Assembly (NCBI GenBank): GCA_016708345.1
Contig: JADJFX010000002.1
Coordinates: forward strand, 124,001-188,000
DNA length: 64,000 nt
Direction: 5' to 3'
Source: Candidatus Rhodoferax bjergmarkensis
GTDB lineage: Bacteria > Pseudomonadota > Gammaproteobacteria > Burkholderiales > Burkholderiaceae_C
Shown: positions 50,823 through 58,933 of the stretch, one piece after another
How positions within the stretch are numbered: position 1 is the stretch's first letter
Layout: every line of letters begins with the position of its first letter
The notes under the pieces: model-generated
What the model saw: only the letters and a program-made list of their open reading frames with translations
Database searches by the model: none
Told to the model about the DNA's origin: nothing
Program-made: the position numbers and the translations under genes

Positions 50823-52022
50823 ATGTCAGAAACCAGTAGTCCCGTCGCTGCCACTTTTACGCTGTCGCCGCCCGAGGTCATCACCCCTTTGTCGCCGGAG
50901 GTCGCCAAAACAGCTGTCCCGCTGGCCAAAGAGGTGCAAAGCGCGGTTGATGATCAGGTCAATCGGTTCATGGAGGGCTTGCTCTCGGAAGATGTTCAAA
51001 GTGAGGCGTTCAAGGCCAAACTGGACAGCGCGTTTGCACTGGGCCGTGAAGAGGTGTCGGTGGCGTCCAGCTTGATGCAGGGGCGCTTGATGCAGCGAAA
51101 CTTTGCCGGTGTCGAAGACAGCTCCGCCTACAAGGCCATCCAGGATATGCGGGGGCATCTGGACGAGCTCAATCCGGGCAAAGAGGGGGACTTGTTTCAA
51201 CCGGGAAAAATTCTTGGCTTTATTCCTTTTGGGAACAAGCTGCAGTCTTATTTCAGAAAATTTCAAAGTGCTGGCACGCAGTTGCAAAAAAGCATGCAAC
51301 AGATTTATGCCGCACGTGATGACATGCAGCGTGATGTGGTGGACATTGAAGCCACCCGAACCAAGTTGTGGGAAGCCATGCAAAAGCTCGCGGGGGCCAT
51401 TTATTTCGCCGAAACGCTGGATGCCAGATTGGCGGTGAAAGTGGAAGCCTTGAACAGCACCGACCCCATCAAGGCAAAGGCGCTGACGCAAGAGGTTTTG
51501 TTCTACGCCCGGCAAAATTTGCAGGACATGCTGACCCAGCAAGCGGTGTGCACCAACGGTTATCTGGCCTTGGATGTACTGAAAAAAACGGGCCGCGAAA
51601 TGATGAACGGCTGCACCCGGGTGGCCACCACCGGGATGAGCGCACTGGCTGTGGCGCAAACCGTGGCGCGCGCCACCGGCAATCAAATCAAGGTGATGGA
51701 AATGCTCGGTGGTGTGAACAGCTCGATTGAAAACCTGGTCGCCGAGTCGGGTCGTCAGTTGGGGATCCATGTCGACAAAAGCACCCAGTTTGCCCAAAAC
51801 CCCATGCTGGGAATTGAAAAAATGAAAGAGATGTTTGACCAGACTTTCAAGGCCATGGATGCCATGGACAATTTTCGTGTCAAGTCCATTGAGGTGATGG
51901 GGCAGAACAACGCCATCATCAAAGAGCAACTGGCGCGGGCGGACCAGTACCTTGACCGCACCCGCCAGAACCAGGCGCGCGAGGCCAGCAAGGCGGCGAT
52001 CAGCGGCCCGGTCGCACTCTGA
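50823..52022 (+). CDS. telA: TelA/KlaA-family toxic anion (tellurite) resistance protein
   Basis: A 399-residue, mostly alpha-helical cytosolic protein. Family features are the central ILGFIPFGNKLQSYFRKFQS, DMQRDVVDIEATRTKLWEAM and the long heptad regions up to KEQLARADQYLDR. TelA homologues are linked to tellurite and cell-envelope stress resistance; the mechanism is unclear. Strong AGGAGA precedes the ATG. YiaA/B-like and XpaC-like membrane protein genes follow, a neighbourhood that is common for telA. Confidence 0.92.
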   Translation: MSETSSPVAATFTLSPPEVITPLSPEVAKTAVPLAKEVQSAVDDQVNRFMEGLLSEDVQSEAFKAKLDSAFALGREEVSVASSLMQGRLMQRNFAGVEDSSAYKAIQDMRGHLDELNPGKEGDLFQPGKILGFIPFGNKLQSYFRKFQSAGTQLQKSMQQIYAARDDMQRDVVDIEATRTKLWEAMQKLAGAIYFAETLDARLAVKVEALNSTDPIKAKALTQEVLFYARQNLQDMLTQQAVCTNGYLALDVLKKTGREMMNGCTRVATTGMSALAVAQTVARATGNQIKVMEMLGGVNSSIENLVAESGRQLGIHVDKSTQFAQNPMLGIEKMKEMFDQTFKAMDAMDNFRVKSIEVMGQNNAIIKEQLARADQYLDRTRQNQAREASKAAISGPVAL

Positions 52023-52061
52023 TTTCACTGTTTTTTATTTTTAACTTTTCAGGAGTTTTTG

Positions 52062-52517
52062 ATGGCAACTCAATATGTGATGCAGCGCGATACGCAGGGC
52101 TGGCGTACCCAGGTCTGGATTTCTTTTGGCATTGCGGTTGTTTCCTGTGGCATTGGCGTGATGGCGCTGCCTGGGCAGGAGCTCGATCGTGCCTTTCTGG
52201 CCATTGGGCTGTTCTTTTGCCTGTTCGCCTCTTTTGCGGTCGCCAAGACCGTGCGCGACAACCGCGAGGGCGCGGTTGACACGGCATCATGGGTGATGAC
52301 GGTCTGGATTGCCTTCGCAGCAGCCTTCAGTTTGACGGCTTGGGGGTTGTGGCGGATGAATATTGGCGAATGGCAGAAAGGCTTTATGGTGGTGAGCTGG
52401 CTGTTTCTCGTCAGCAGCACTTTCACGGTGGCCAAAACGGTGCGTGACAAACATGAAGCCGATTTGATGGCCAGGGCTGCGTCGGCCGATCCCGATACGC
52501 GTCCGGGTTCGGCCTAA
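52062..52517 (+). CDS. YiaA/YiaB-family inner-membrane protein
   Basis: A 151-residue protein with two copies of the YiaAB two-helix domain: WRTQVWISFGIAVVSCGIGV...FAVAKTVRDN and ASWVMTVWIAFAAAFSLTAW...FTVAKTVRDK, each ending in the same VAKTVRD motif. Function unknown. AGGAG lies 5 bp upstream of the ATG at 52062, and the gene follows telA by 39 bp, suggesting one operon. Confidence 0.88.
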   Translation: MATQYVMQRDTQGWRTQVWISFGIAVVSCGIGVMALPGQELDRAFLAIGLFFCLFASFAVAKTVRDNREGAVDTASWVMTVWIAFAAAFSLTAWGLWRMNIGEWQKGFMVVSWLFLVSSTFTVAKTVRDKHEADLMARAASADPDTRPGSA

Positions 52518-52525
52518 TTTTCACA

Positions 52526-53347
52526 TCAATATTTTGCGTTGGTCTTGGCAGCCAGGAATCGATGTTGTCGCAACAAGCTCTCACCAGCAAGTTGCGTGAG
52601 GTGTTTTTCCTTGATTTCGAGCTGGTTTTGAACCATGTCCATCTGATCGTGCAGCAAGTCCAGGGCGGACTTGCTGCCGTCAATCAGCAGGCTTGTGCGA
52701 TCTTTCTGTGGAATTTGCAAGCAAGCGTTGATGGAATCGGGAATATACCGGCGGACACATTCCCGGATGTAAAGATGATCTTCAGTTGAGAAGCTGCCCT
52801 CAAGCTGGGTGCTGGTCATCAGTGCCATGCAGCGCGTGATCGATTCTTTCAAGTTGGTCAGCCGATCCACGGTCGCCTGGCCCTCTTGGGCAGCCAATTT
52901 TTCCATCGTCCGATCCAGTAGCTCAATGTCACGGGTATCGATCAGATGGGCCATTTCCAATGTACTCGTCCCGGCATCTTTGCCCATTGCATGAGCGCTG
53001 TAATAAGCCCATGCGCCAAATCCGCAAACAAGTGCAGTGCAAAAGATTGCCATGACCGCAGAGCCTTGAATCAGCGCCAACATCAATCCGATGGCACTGA
53101 CCGTGCCGCCGATGGCTTGGAGTATCGAGACAAAGCTCAGCTTTTTTCTGTGGCTTGTGCCACTGTGTTCGGCGGTCAGGCGCTGGGACAACGGCACTCC
53201 CAGTCGCTGCCTGGCTTTGGCAATTTGCACCCGAACCTTCACAAGGGGCGATTCTTTTGTCGTCGGAGTCAAGCTATTAGGTGTTGTGCGCCGGTTAACC
53301 GGCCCTTTGGACACCACGTAGTTTTTGCTGATTTTCGGGTCGTTCAT
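52526..53347 (-). CDS. Membrane protein with XpaC-like C-terminal region, function unknown
   Basis: A 273-residue protein. A basic N-terminal 70 residues are followed by two hydrophobic helices (ILQAIGGTVSAIGLMLALIQ; VMAIFCTALVCGFGAWAYYS) and a helical cytosolic part containing RRYIPDSINACLQIP, similar to the Y-L-P-[DE]-T-L-x2-Y-L pattern of XpaC/TelA-partner proteins. The ATG at 53347 is preferred to the upstream in-frame start at 53479 because the latter extends into the neighbouring gene and lacks a site. It is convergent with the telA operon, ending 9 bp from it. Confidence 0.6.
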   Translation of the reverse strand: MNDPKISKNYVVSKGPVNRRTTPNSLTPTTKESPLVKVRVQIAKARQRLGVPLSQRLTAEHSGTSHRKKLSFVSILQAIGGTVSAIGLMLALIQGSAVMAIFCTALVCGFGAWAYYSAHAMGKDAGTSTLEMAHLIDTRDIELLDRTMEKLAAQEGQATVDRLTNLKESITRCMALMTSTQLEGSFSTEDHLYIRECVRRYIPDSINACLQIPQKDRTSLLIDGSKSALDLLHDQMDMVQNQLEIKEKHLTQLAGESLLRQHRFLAAKTNAKY

Positions 53348-53402
53348 GGTGTCGTTTGTACGCAAGTCCGCTATGAAGACAGCATAACAAGAGGTCGGTA
53401 AG

Positions 53403-54662
53403 TTACCCGAAAGTGCGCATGAAGACGTCGAACTGGTCAATCGACATGGGCTCGCCAAACAGATAGCCCTGGTAAGCAAAGCAGCCGCTGTTCATGAGAA
53501 AAGTGCGCTGATCCTCGGTTTCTACACCTTCCGCCACCACTGATAAACCCAGAGTTTGGCCCAGGGCGATGATGGTGCGGGCAATAGCGGCATCGTTGGG
53601 GTCGGTGAGCACATCGTGTACGAATGAGCGGTCTATCTTGAGCAGGTCTAAGGGCAATTGCTTGAGGTAGCTCAGGGATGAATAACCGGTGCCGAAGTCA
53701 TCCAGTGAAAAACAAATGCCCAAGGCCTTGAGTTCGGCCATTTTGACAATGATGTCTTCGACCTTGTGCGCGAGCACGCTTTCGGTGAGTTCCAGCCGCA
53801 AGCGGTTTGGGTTGGCACCAGTTTGCCCCAGTGTTCGTTTAACCTGTGCGACAAAATCGGGTTCGCGCAGCTCCCGCGCACTGACGTTGACAGCTATTGT
53901 CAATTGCGCTGTTTCGGCCCGCGTACCCCAGACGGCCAGTTGTTCACACGCAGTATTGAGTACCCAGCGGCCCAATGGCAGGATCAGGCCAGTGGATTCC
54001 GCCAAGGGAATAAAGTCCTCCGGCATGACCAAGCCGCGCTGCGGTTGTTGCCAGCGGACCAAGGCTTCTGCGCCGGTGACCCGGCCATCCACCCGGACGA
54101 TGGGCTGGAAGTGCAGCAGTAACTCCTCTCCGCCTTGCAGTCCGTCGCGCAGGTCAGATTCGAGCGCGACACGGTGGTCAACCTCGGATTGCATTCCTAC
54201 GTCAAAAAAGCGCAAGGTATTGCGACCGGCCGCTTTGGCTTGGTACATGGCCAAGTCAGCCTGTTTGAGTAAATCGTCCACTCCCTCGCCTTGGGCACCA
54301 AACAGTGTGATGCCGATACTGGGCGAACTGCGGTGTTCACGTCCGGCCAGTTGGTAGGGCACGTTCAGGGCCGTGAGAATTTTTTGACCCACGGCATCGG
54401 CTTGTGAAGCGGCTTTGAGTTGGTGCTTGTCCAAATCATCGAGAATCACGACAAATTCGTCACCACCCAAGCGGGCAACGGTGTCGGCTTCGCGCACATT
54501 GGCCACCAGTCGCTGGGCCACTTGCTGCAACAAGACGTCACCCACGTCGTGGCCGAGCGTGTCATTGAGGGTTTTGAAATTGTCCAGATCGATGAACAGC
54601 AAGGCACCCAACTGACGACGCCGGGTGTTGATTTGCAAGGCCTTCTTGAGCTGCTCCAACAA
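53403..54662 (-). CDS. GGDEF-EAL half of a c-di-GMP signalling protein (separated from its PAS half by a frameshift)
   Basis: 419 residues as an independent frame. The GGDEF domain lacks its first residues here (they are encoded in the same frame upstream as YDALTGLPNRRLLLEQL) and has ARLGGDEFVVIL as active site. The EAL phosphodiesterase domain follows: GAEALVRWQQPQRGLVMPED (EAL motif), TAVNVSARELREPDF-like TIAVNVSARELREPDF, ELTESVLAH, SLDDFGTGYSSLSYLKQLPL and LKIDRSFVHD, so all metal-binding residues are kept and c-di-GMP hydrolysis is plausible. The reading frame is continuous with the PAS gene after restoring one base near 54793-54795. Confidence 0.9.
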   Translation of the reverse strand: MLEQLKKALQINTRRRQLGALLFIDLDNFKTLNDTLGHDVGDVLLQQVAQRLVANVREADTVARLGGDEFVVILDDLDKHQLKAASQADAVGQKILTALNVPYQLAGREHRSSPSIGITLFGAQGEGVDDLLKQADLAMYQAKAAGRNTLRFFDVGMQSEVDHRVALESDLRDGLQGGEELLLHFQPIVRVDGRVTGAEALVRWQQPQRGLVMPEDFIPLAESTGLILPLGRWVLNTACEQLAVWGTRAETAQLTIAVNVSARELREPDFVAQVKRTLGQTGANPNRLRLELTESVLAHKVEDIIVKMAELKALGICFSLDDFGTGYSSLSYLKQLPLDLLKIDRSFVHDVLTDPNDAAIARTIIALGQTLGLSVVAEGVETEDQRTFLMNSGCFAYQGYLFGEPMSIDQFDVFMRTFG

Positions 54663-54685
54663 CAGCCGCCGGTTGGGCAGTCCGG

Positions 54686-56245
54686 TCAGTGCATCATAAA
54701 ACGCCAGCCGATGAATCTGACCAACCGCTTGTTTATGGACCGAGATGTCGCGTCCGATACCGCGGTAACCTCGAAATTCACCGGATGTATCGAAAGTGGG
54801 GTACCGCTGACGGACACCCAGTGAACATGGCCATCGCGATCGGGGCGTCGAATTTCAAAGTCGCGAAATTCCTGGTGCGCCTGGATGATTGCCCGGTGAC
54901 CTTCCCAATCGGCTTCAACCAGATTAAGCGCTGGCAGTTCCCAGTGGGTCTTGCCTGCATGGGCCTGGCTGGTGAGTCCTGTGCTCTCAAGGACATTGCC
55001 GCTGACCATGATGAATCGAAAGCTCTCATCTTGTTCCCAGTACCAGTCGGAAGACAAACGTGTGAGGGTGCGAAAGCGCTCTTCGCTTTCGCGCAAGGTT
55101 TGTTCAATCTGCCGTCGTGAGCTGTAGTCCTGAAAGTTGATTTGAATCGCCCGTTTGCCCCGGTAGAGTATGGGCATGCTTTGGGTTTCGATGTCGATGG
55201 CGCGTCCATCAAGCCTGAGAAATTTTGACTGGCGAAGCGGCACTGGAAGACCTTTTTCCAGGACCGTTTTGATTCGCTCCAGCGCCGATGCATGAAACTG
55301 GGGATGAAAACGCGCCGCAATCGGGGTGCCCACCAACTCGTCGGCCGACTCCGCTCCCCACAGGCGAATAGCCGCCGGATTGACGTAAACAATGAGTCCG
55401 TCTTGATGCACCGCTAGCGCAACAGGTGACCATTCAACCAATTGTTGGTATTGGCTCTGACTTTCTTTTAGTTTGTTTTCAGCCTGTTTCTTTTCGCTGA
55501 TGTCCTGAAAATTGACCTGCACGGCCGGATCACCCAAGTGCACGATGGGCGCGCTCTCGATGTCGACGTCGATGGCGGTGCCATCCATGCGAAGAAGTTT
55601 TTCTTCGTGCCGGGGGATTTTTGCGTGTTTGGTCAATGCCAGCCGGATTTGCTCGATTACCTGCTGACGATAGTCAGGATGCACGCGGTTGATGATGGGG
55701 GTGCCAACCAACTTTGCGTCACCCTTGGCACCCAGGATGGCCATGGCCGCCGGGTTGGCATAGACAATCAAGCCACGCTGGTAAACGGCGATGCCAATGG
55801 GTGACCACTCCATCAGGGCGCGGTAACGGTTTTCACTCTCCTGCAATTGCGCTTCAACCCGTTTGCGTTCAGTCAGGTCGGTGTTGGCACCCGACAGGCT
55901 GATGGGCTTGCCGCTTGCATCGCGTTCAATATAGGCTCTGGACAGGACAGAAATGTATTGACCTTGCTTGTGTTTAAGCCGGTATTCCAGCTGGAAAAAT
56001 TCGGTGCCGCTGCTTAAAGCCTGGGTGAAGGCCTCATCAAATTTTTCAGTGTCGTCGGGGTGGCAGATGGTGGCCCACAAATCAGCATCGGAGGGTAGTT
56101 CGTCAACCTCGTAGCCCAGCATTTGCCACCAGCGTGGTGCGTAATAGTCCTCGCCAGAAACCAAGTCCCAGTCCCAGCTTGCCTCGTCAATACCGCGCAA
56201 AATCCATTGCAATCGGTCTTGCACGCCTTGCCTGTATTGCGCCAT
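54686..56245 (-). CDS. PAS-repeat half of a c-di-GMP signalling protein (frameshifted before GGDEF)
   Basis: About 519 residues with four PAS domains: ASWDWDLVSGEDYYAPRWWQ, then two closely related ones (MEWSPIGIAVYQRGLIVYAN and VEWSPVALAVHQDGLIVYVN), and a fourth (LSSDWYWEQDESFRFIMVSG). No membrane helix is seen. After the sequence SGTPL the frame runs into a stop, while the other frame continues FDTSGEFRGYRGIGRDISVH into the GGDEF domain; a missing T in a short A/T run at 54793-54795 explains this. With it restored, one protein of about 950 residues results. The ATG at 56245 has AAGGA upstream; 56260 is the alternative. Confidence 0.88.
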   Translation of the reverse strand: MAQYRQGVQDRLQWILRGIDEASWDWDLVSGEDYYAPRWWQMLGYEVDELPSDADLWATICHPDDTEKFDEAFTQALSSGTEFFQLEYRLKHKQGQYISVLSRAYIERDASGKPISLSGANTDLTERKRVEAQLQESENRYRALMEWSPIGIAVYQRGLIVYANPAAMAILGAKGDAKLVGTPIINRVHPDYRQQVIEQIRLALTKHAKIPRHEEKLLRMDGTAIDVDIESAPIVHLGDPAVQVNFQDISEKKQAENKLKESQSQYQQLVEWSPVALAVHQDGLIVYVNPAAIRLWGAESADELVGTPIAARFHPQFHASALERIKTVLEKGLPVPLRQSKFLRLDGRAIDIETQSMPILYRGKRAIQINFQDYSSRRQIEQTLRESEERFRTLTRLSSDWYWEQDESFRFIMVSGNVLESTGLTSQAHAGKTHWELPALNLVEADWEGHRAIIQAHQEFRDFEIRRPDRDGHVHWVSVSGTPLSIHPVNFEVTAVSDATSRSINKRLVRFIGWRFMMH

Positions 56246-56322
56246 ATTTCCTTGCTCCATATGTGTCCATTATGCGGGTTTTGACTTTTTTACTTGCATA
56301 CAATCGCAAAAATTTCACCCAC

Positions 56323-56350
56323 AAAAAAGCCCGCATCAAGCGGGCTTTTT
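56323..56350 (-). terminator. Rho-independent terminator after rpmG
   Basis: AAAAAAGCCCGC, loop ATCAA, GCGGGCTTTTT: a 6-bp GC stem with A- and T-runs on both sides, 22 bp past the rpmG stop on the minus strand. Being symmetrical it could work in both directions. Confidence 0.9.
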
Positions 56351-56371
56351 AAATCAGTCAACCAAGCTGAA

Positions 56372-56542
56372 TTATTTCAGCTTCATTTCCTTGTAATCCA
56401 CATGTTTGCGAGCTTTGGGATCAAATTTCTTGATCAACATTTTCTCGGGCATGGTTTTTTTGTTTTTGCTGGTCGTGTAGAAATGACCAGTGCCTGCTGT
56501 GGATTCCAGCTTGATTTTTTCGCGTCCGCCTTTGGTTGCCAT
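56372..56542 (-). CDS. rpmG: 50S ribosomal protein L33
   Basis: A 56-residue protein of the large ribosomal subunit, too short for many gene finders. It begins MATKGGREKIKLESTAGTGH and continues FYTTSKNKKTMPEKM and LIKKFDPKARKHV, the standard L33 sequence of beta-proteobacteria, without zinc-binding cysteines (the Cys-minus form). It lies 11 bp after rpmB, with GGAG before the ATG. A terminator follows. Confidence 0.96.
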   Translation of the reverse strand: MATKGGREKIKLESTAGTGHFYTTSKNKKTMPEKMLIKKFDPKARKHVDYKEMKLK

Positions 56543-56553
56543 GGTGCTACTCC

Positions 56554-56787
56554 TTAAGCTTGGCCACGTGCGCGCAGATCGGCGAGCACAGAATCAATAC
56601 CGTTTTTGTCGATCAAACGCAAACCTGCGTTCGAAATCCGCAGGCGAACCCAACGGTTTTCAGACTCGACCCAGAAACGGCGATATTGCAGGTTCGGCAG
56701 GAACCGGCGCTTGGTTTTGTTGTTGGCATGGGAAACATTGTTTCCGACCATGGGGCCTTTGCCCGTTACTTCACATACGCGTGCCAT
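56554..56787 (-). CDS. rpmB: 50S ribosomal protein L28
   Basis: A 77-residue protein of the large ribosomal subunit. MARVCEVTGKGPMVGNNVSH, then KTKRRFLPNLQYRRFWVESE and RLRISNAGLRLIDKNGID are the family signatures. The ATG at 56785-56787 is the family start; an upstream in-frame codon at 56829 is rejected. First gene of rpmB-rpmG, preceded by an unusually long leader of about 200 nt. Confidence 0.97.
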   Translation of the reverse strand: MARVCEVTGKGPMVGNNVSHANNKTKRRFLPNLQYRRFWVESENRWVRLRISNAGLRLIDKNGIDSVLADLRARGQA

Positions 56788-57000
56788 CAGGACACTCCGA
56801 TACTTTTTACGGCTATTACTGGCGATCAACCGGGCCTTATGAATGACCTGCCTGATCTCGCTCTAGCCTGACCTCGCCAAGAAAAAGGGTGGCGGTAACC
56901 CAAGGGCAACTTTCATCACCCCCCGCCAGTTGATTTGGCGGTCATTGCTGATATTAGGCTCTCACGAGCCAGTTTCAGCAAAGCCTGCGATTATAGCCGG
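56788..57000 (-). promoter_or_regulatory. rpmB leader with candidate -10 box and alternative hairpins
   Basis: A perfect TATAAT lies on the minus strand at 56990-56995, with no good -35 box. In the transcript three segments, CCGCCA (56941-56936), TGGCGG (56928-56923) and CCGCCA (56895-56890), can form two mutually exclusive hairpins. Such a layout is common in autoregulated ribosomal-protein leaders. Inference from sequence only. Confidence 0.45.
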
Positions 57001-57009
57001 GTTTGTCGG

Positions 57010-57960
57010 CTATTCCTGTTCCAGAAAACGCTGCGCATCCAGTGCCGCCATACAACCGGTGCCCGCGCTGGTGATGGCTTGGCGGTAAACATGGTCTTGC
57101 ACGTCACCAGCGGCAAAAATGCCGGGTACGCTGGTTTGAGTGGCAAAGCCTTTAAGCCCGCCTTGGGTCACGATGTAGCCGCCTTCCATGTCCAACTGGC
57201 CCTTGAAAATTTCGGTGTTAGGTGAATGGCCAATCGCAATAAAACAACCTTTGAGGGTCAGGTCTTCTGTCTGGTTGGTGTTGACGTTTTTCAAGCGCAC
57301 GCCGGTCACGCCGGTGGCGTCACCCAGCACTTCGTCAAGGGTGGAAAAAGTCTTCAGTTCAATCTTGCCTTGTGCAACCTTATCCATCAGCTTGTCGATC
57401 ATGATGGGCTCGGCACGGAACTTGTCTCGCCGGTGAATCAGGTACACCTTGCTCGCAATGTTGGAGAGGTAAAGCGCCTCTTCCACCGCCGTATTGCCGC
57501 CGCCCACCACACAGCAGACGGCATCCCGGTAGAAGAATCCGTCGCAAGTGGCGCAGCCCGACACACCGCGCCCCATGAAGGCGGTTTCCGACGGCAGCCC
57601 CAGGTATTTGGCCGAGGCACCAGTGGCCAAGATCAGTGCGTCGCAGGTGTAGGTTCCGCTGTCACCGGTAAGAGTGAACGGTCGCTTGCTGAAATCCACT
57701 GAGTTGATGTGGTCAAACACAATGTCGGTTTTGAAGCGTTCGGCATGCTCTAAAAATCGCTGCATCAGTTCGGGCCCCTGCACACCGTGAACGTCAGCTG
57801 GCCAGTTGTCCACCTCGGTAGTGGTCATCAGTTGGCCGCCTTGCGCCATGCCCGTGATCAGCAAGGGCTGCAGATTGGCGCGGGCCGCATAAATGGCGGC
57901 TGTGTAGCCTGCCGGCCCGGAGCCCAGAATCAAAACCCGGGTGTGTCGTGTGTTTGACAT
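57010..57960 (-). CDS. trxB: Thioredoxin reductase
   Basis: NADPH-dependent flavoenzyme that reduces thioredoxin. In 316 residues: RVLILGSGPAGYTAAIYAAR (FAD loop), GGQLMTTTEVDNWP, the redox-active GCATCDGFF (near residues 136-139), CVVGGGNTAVEEALYL (NADPH loop), VYLIHRRDKFRA, and the C-terminal FAD motif IFAAGDVQDHVYRQA. The ATG at 57960 is the family start. The likely rpmB promoter overlaps its 3' end. Confidence 0.97.
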   Translation of the reverse strand: MSNTRHTRVLILGSGPAGYTAAIYAARANLQPLLITGMAQGGQLMTTTEVDNWPADVHGVQGPELMQRFLEHAERFKTDIVFDHINSVDFSKRPFTLTGDSGTYTCDALILATGASAKYLGLPSETAFMGRGVSGCATCDGFFYRDAVCCVVGGGNTAVEEALYLSNIASKVYLIHRRDKFRAEPIMIDKLMDKVAQGKIELKTFSTLDEVLGDATGVTGVRLKNVNTNQTEDLTLKGCFIAIGHSPNTEIFKGQLDMEGGYIVTQGGLKGFATQTSVPGIFAAGDVQDHVYRQAITSAGTGCMAALDAQRFLEQE

Positions 57961-58081
57961 CGTAAATACCTTTGTGAAAAATAAGACCCGCCGTGTACAT
58001 TTCAGCATAAAGCGTGAAAAATCAACGCGCCAGCCAAATATAGCCAAGCTCATGGAGCTGGCCTAAGCGTGAAATTTAACT

Positions 58082-58123
58082 TGAAAGAACGAACTTTCAT
58101 GCATTGAGGATGCTTTGCATCCT
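58082..58123. promoter_or_regulatory. Two small inverted repeats upstream of the Crp/Fnr gene
   Basis: TGAAAG-N6-CTTTCA (58082-58099) and AGGATGC-TTT-GCATCCT (58107-58123) lie between divergent trxB and the Crp/Fnr gene. The first could be an operator, the second a hairpin in the leader; neither matches a canonical FNR or CRP box. Confidence 0.4.
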
Positions 58124-58197
58124 GAATCATGATCATTAGCCCGAAAGTCAGGGCAATTGTAAGAAACCGGTGTTTGTCACACCAAAAGGATTATGCG

Positions 58198-58869
58198 ATG
58201 GCAATGTTGACCAATCTGGATCTGATCCGCCGAGTGCCACTTTTTGCTTTGTTGACGCCGGAGCAGGGTGCACTGCTATCAGATGCGGTGGCCAAACGGC
58301 GCTTCAAGCGGGGGGAAATGATTGTTGAAAAAGGGAAAAAAACAAACTCCCTGTTTATTATTCTGGCGGGGCGAGCCCGTGTGGTTATTACCGACAACAA
58401 AGGCCGCGAAGTGATTTTGGCCAGTTTGAAGGCGGGTGACTATATTGGCGAGATGAGCTTGATTGACAATGACCCCCATTCCGCCAATGTACAGGCCGAG
58501 GTTCAGACCGATGTGTTGGTGCTCGGACGTGCCGAGTTCACCCACTGCATTGCAGAAAATGCGTCCATGGCGTATTCGGTGATGAAAGGGCTGGTGCAGC
58601 GTCTGCGCAAGGCTGACGAGAAAATCAGTTCTCTGGCGCTGATGGGTGTGTATGGCCGGGTGGCTGATGTGCTGATCGAGAGTGCGACGCTGGAGGGTGA
58701 TAAAAAAATCATTCACGAAAAAATTTCTCGTCAAGACCTTGCGAAAATGGTCGGCGCATCGCGTGAAATGGTAAGCCGTGTCATGCGCGATTTTGAAGAG
58801 CAGGGCTTTATTCAAACCCTGACCGGTGGTGCCATCTTGCTGAATGAACGTCGCGCAGAGTCACGCTAA
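58198..58869 (+). CDS. Crp/Fnr-family transcriptional regulator
   Basis: A 223-residue regulator: a cyclic-nucleotide-binding-type beta barrel (RRFKRGEMIVEKGKKTNSLF, LKAGDYIGEMSLIDNDPHSA), a long dimer helix (YSVMKGLVQRLRKADEKISS) and a C-terminal HTH (ISRQDLAKMVGASREMVSRV, MRDFEEQGFI). No N-terminal cysteine cluster, so it is not an FNR-type oxygen sensor. The phosphate cassette GEMSLIDNDPHSANV resembles that of CRP but lacks the RxA Arg, so the ligand is uncertain. The ATG at 58198 is preferred over an upstream frame at 58129. ftsK follows in the same direction. Confidence 0.9.
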   Translation: MAMLTNLDLIRRVPLFALLTPEQGALLSDAVAKRRFKRGEMIVEKGKKTNSLFIILAGRARVVITDNKGREVILASLKAGDYIGEMSLIDNDPHSANVQAEVQTDVLVLGRAEFTHCIAENASMAYSVMKGLVQRLRKADEKISSLALMGVYGRVADVLIESATLEGDKKIIHEKISRQDLAKMVGASREMVSRVMRDFEEQGFIQTLTGGAILLNERRAESR

Positions 58870-58933
58870 TTTTCACGTCAATCCTGAAGTATTCTTCTTC
58901 CTTCGGCGCTATGCCGGGGGTACTGTTTTTTTA

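Noticed and set aside
50826..52028. 400-residue minus-strand open frame opposite telA
   Set aside because: GC-rich antisense shadow rich in His, Arg and Gln, with no family pattern; telA on the plus strand is clear.
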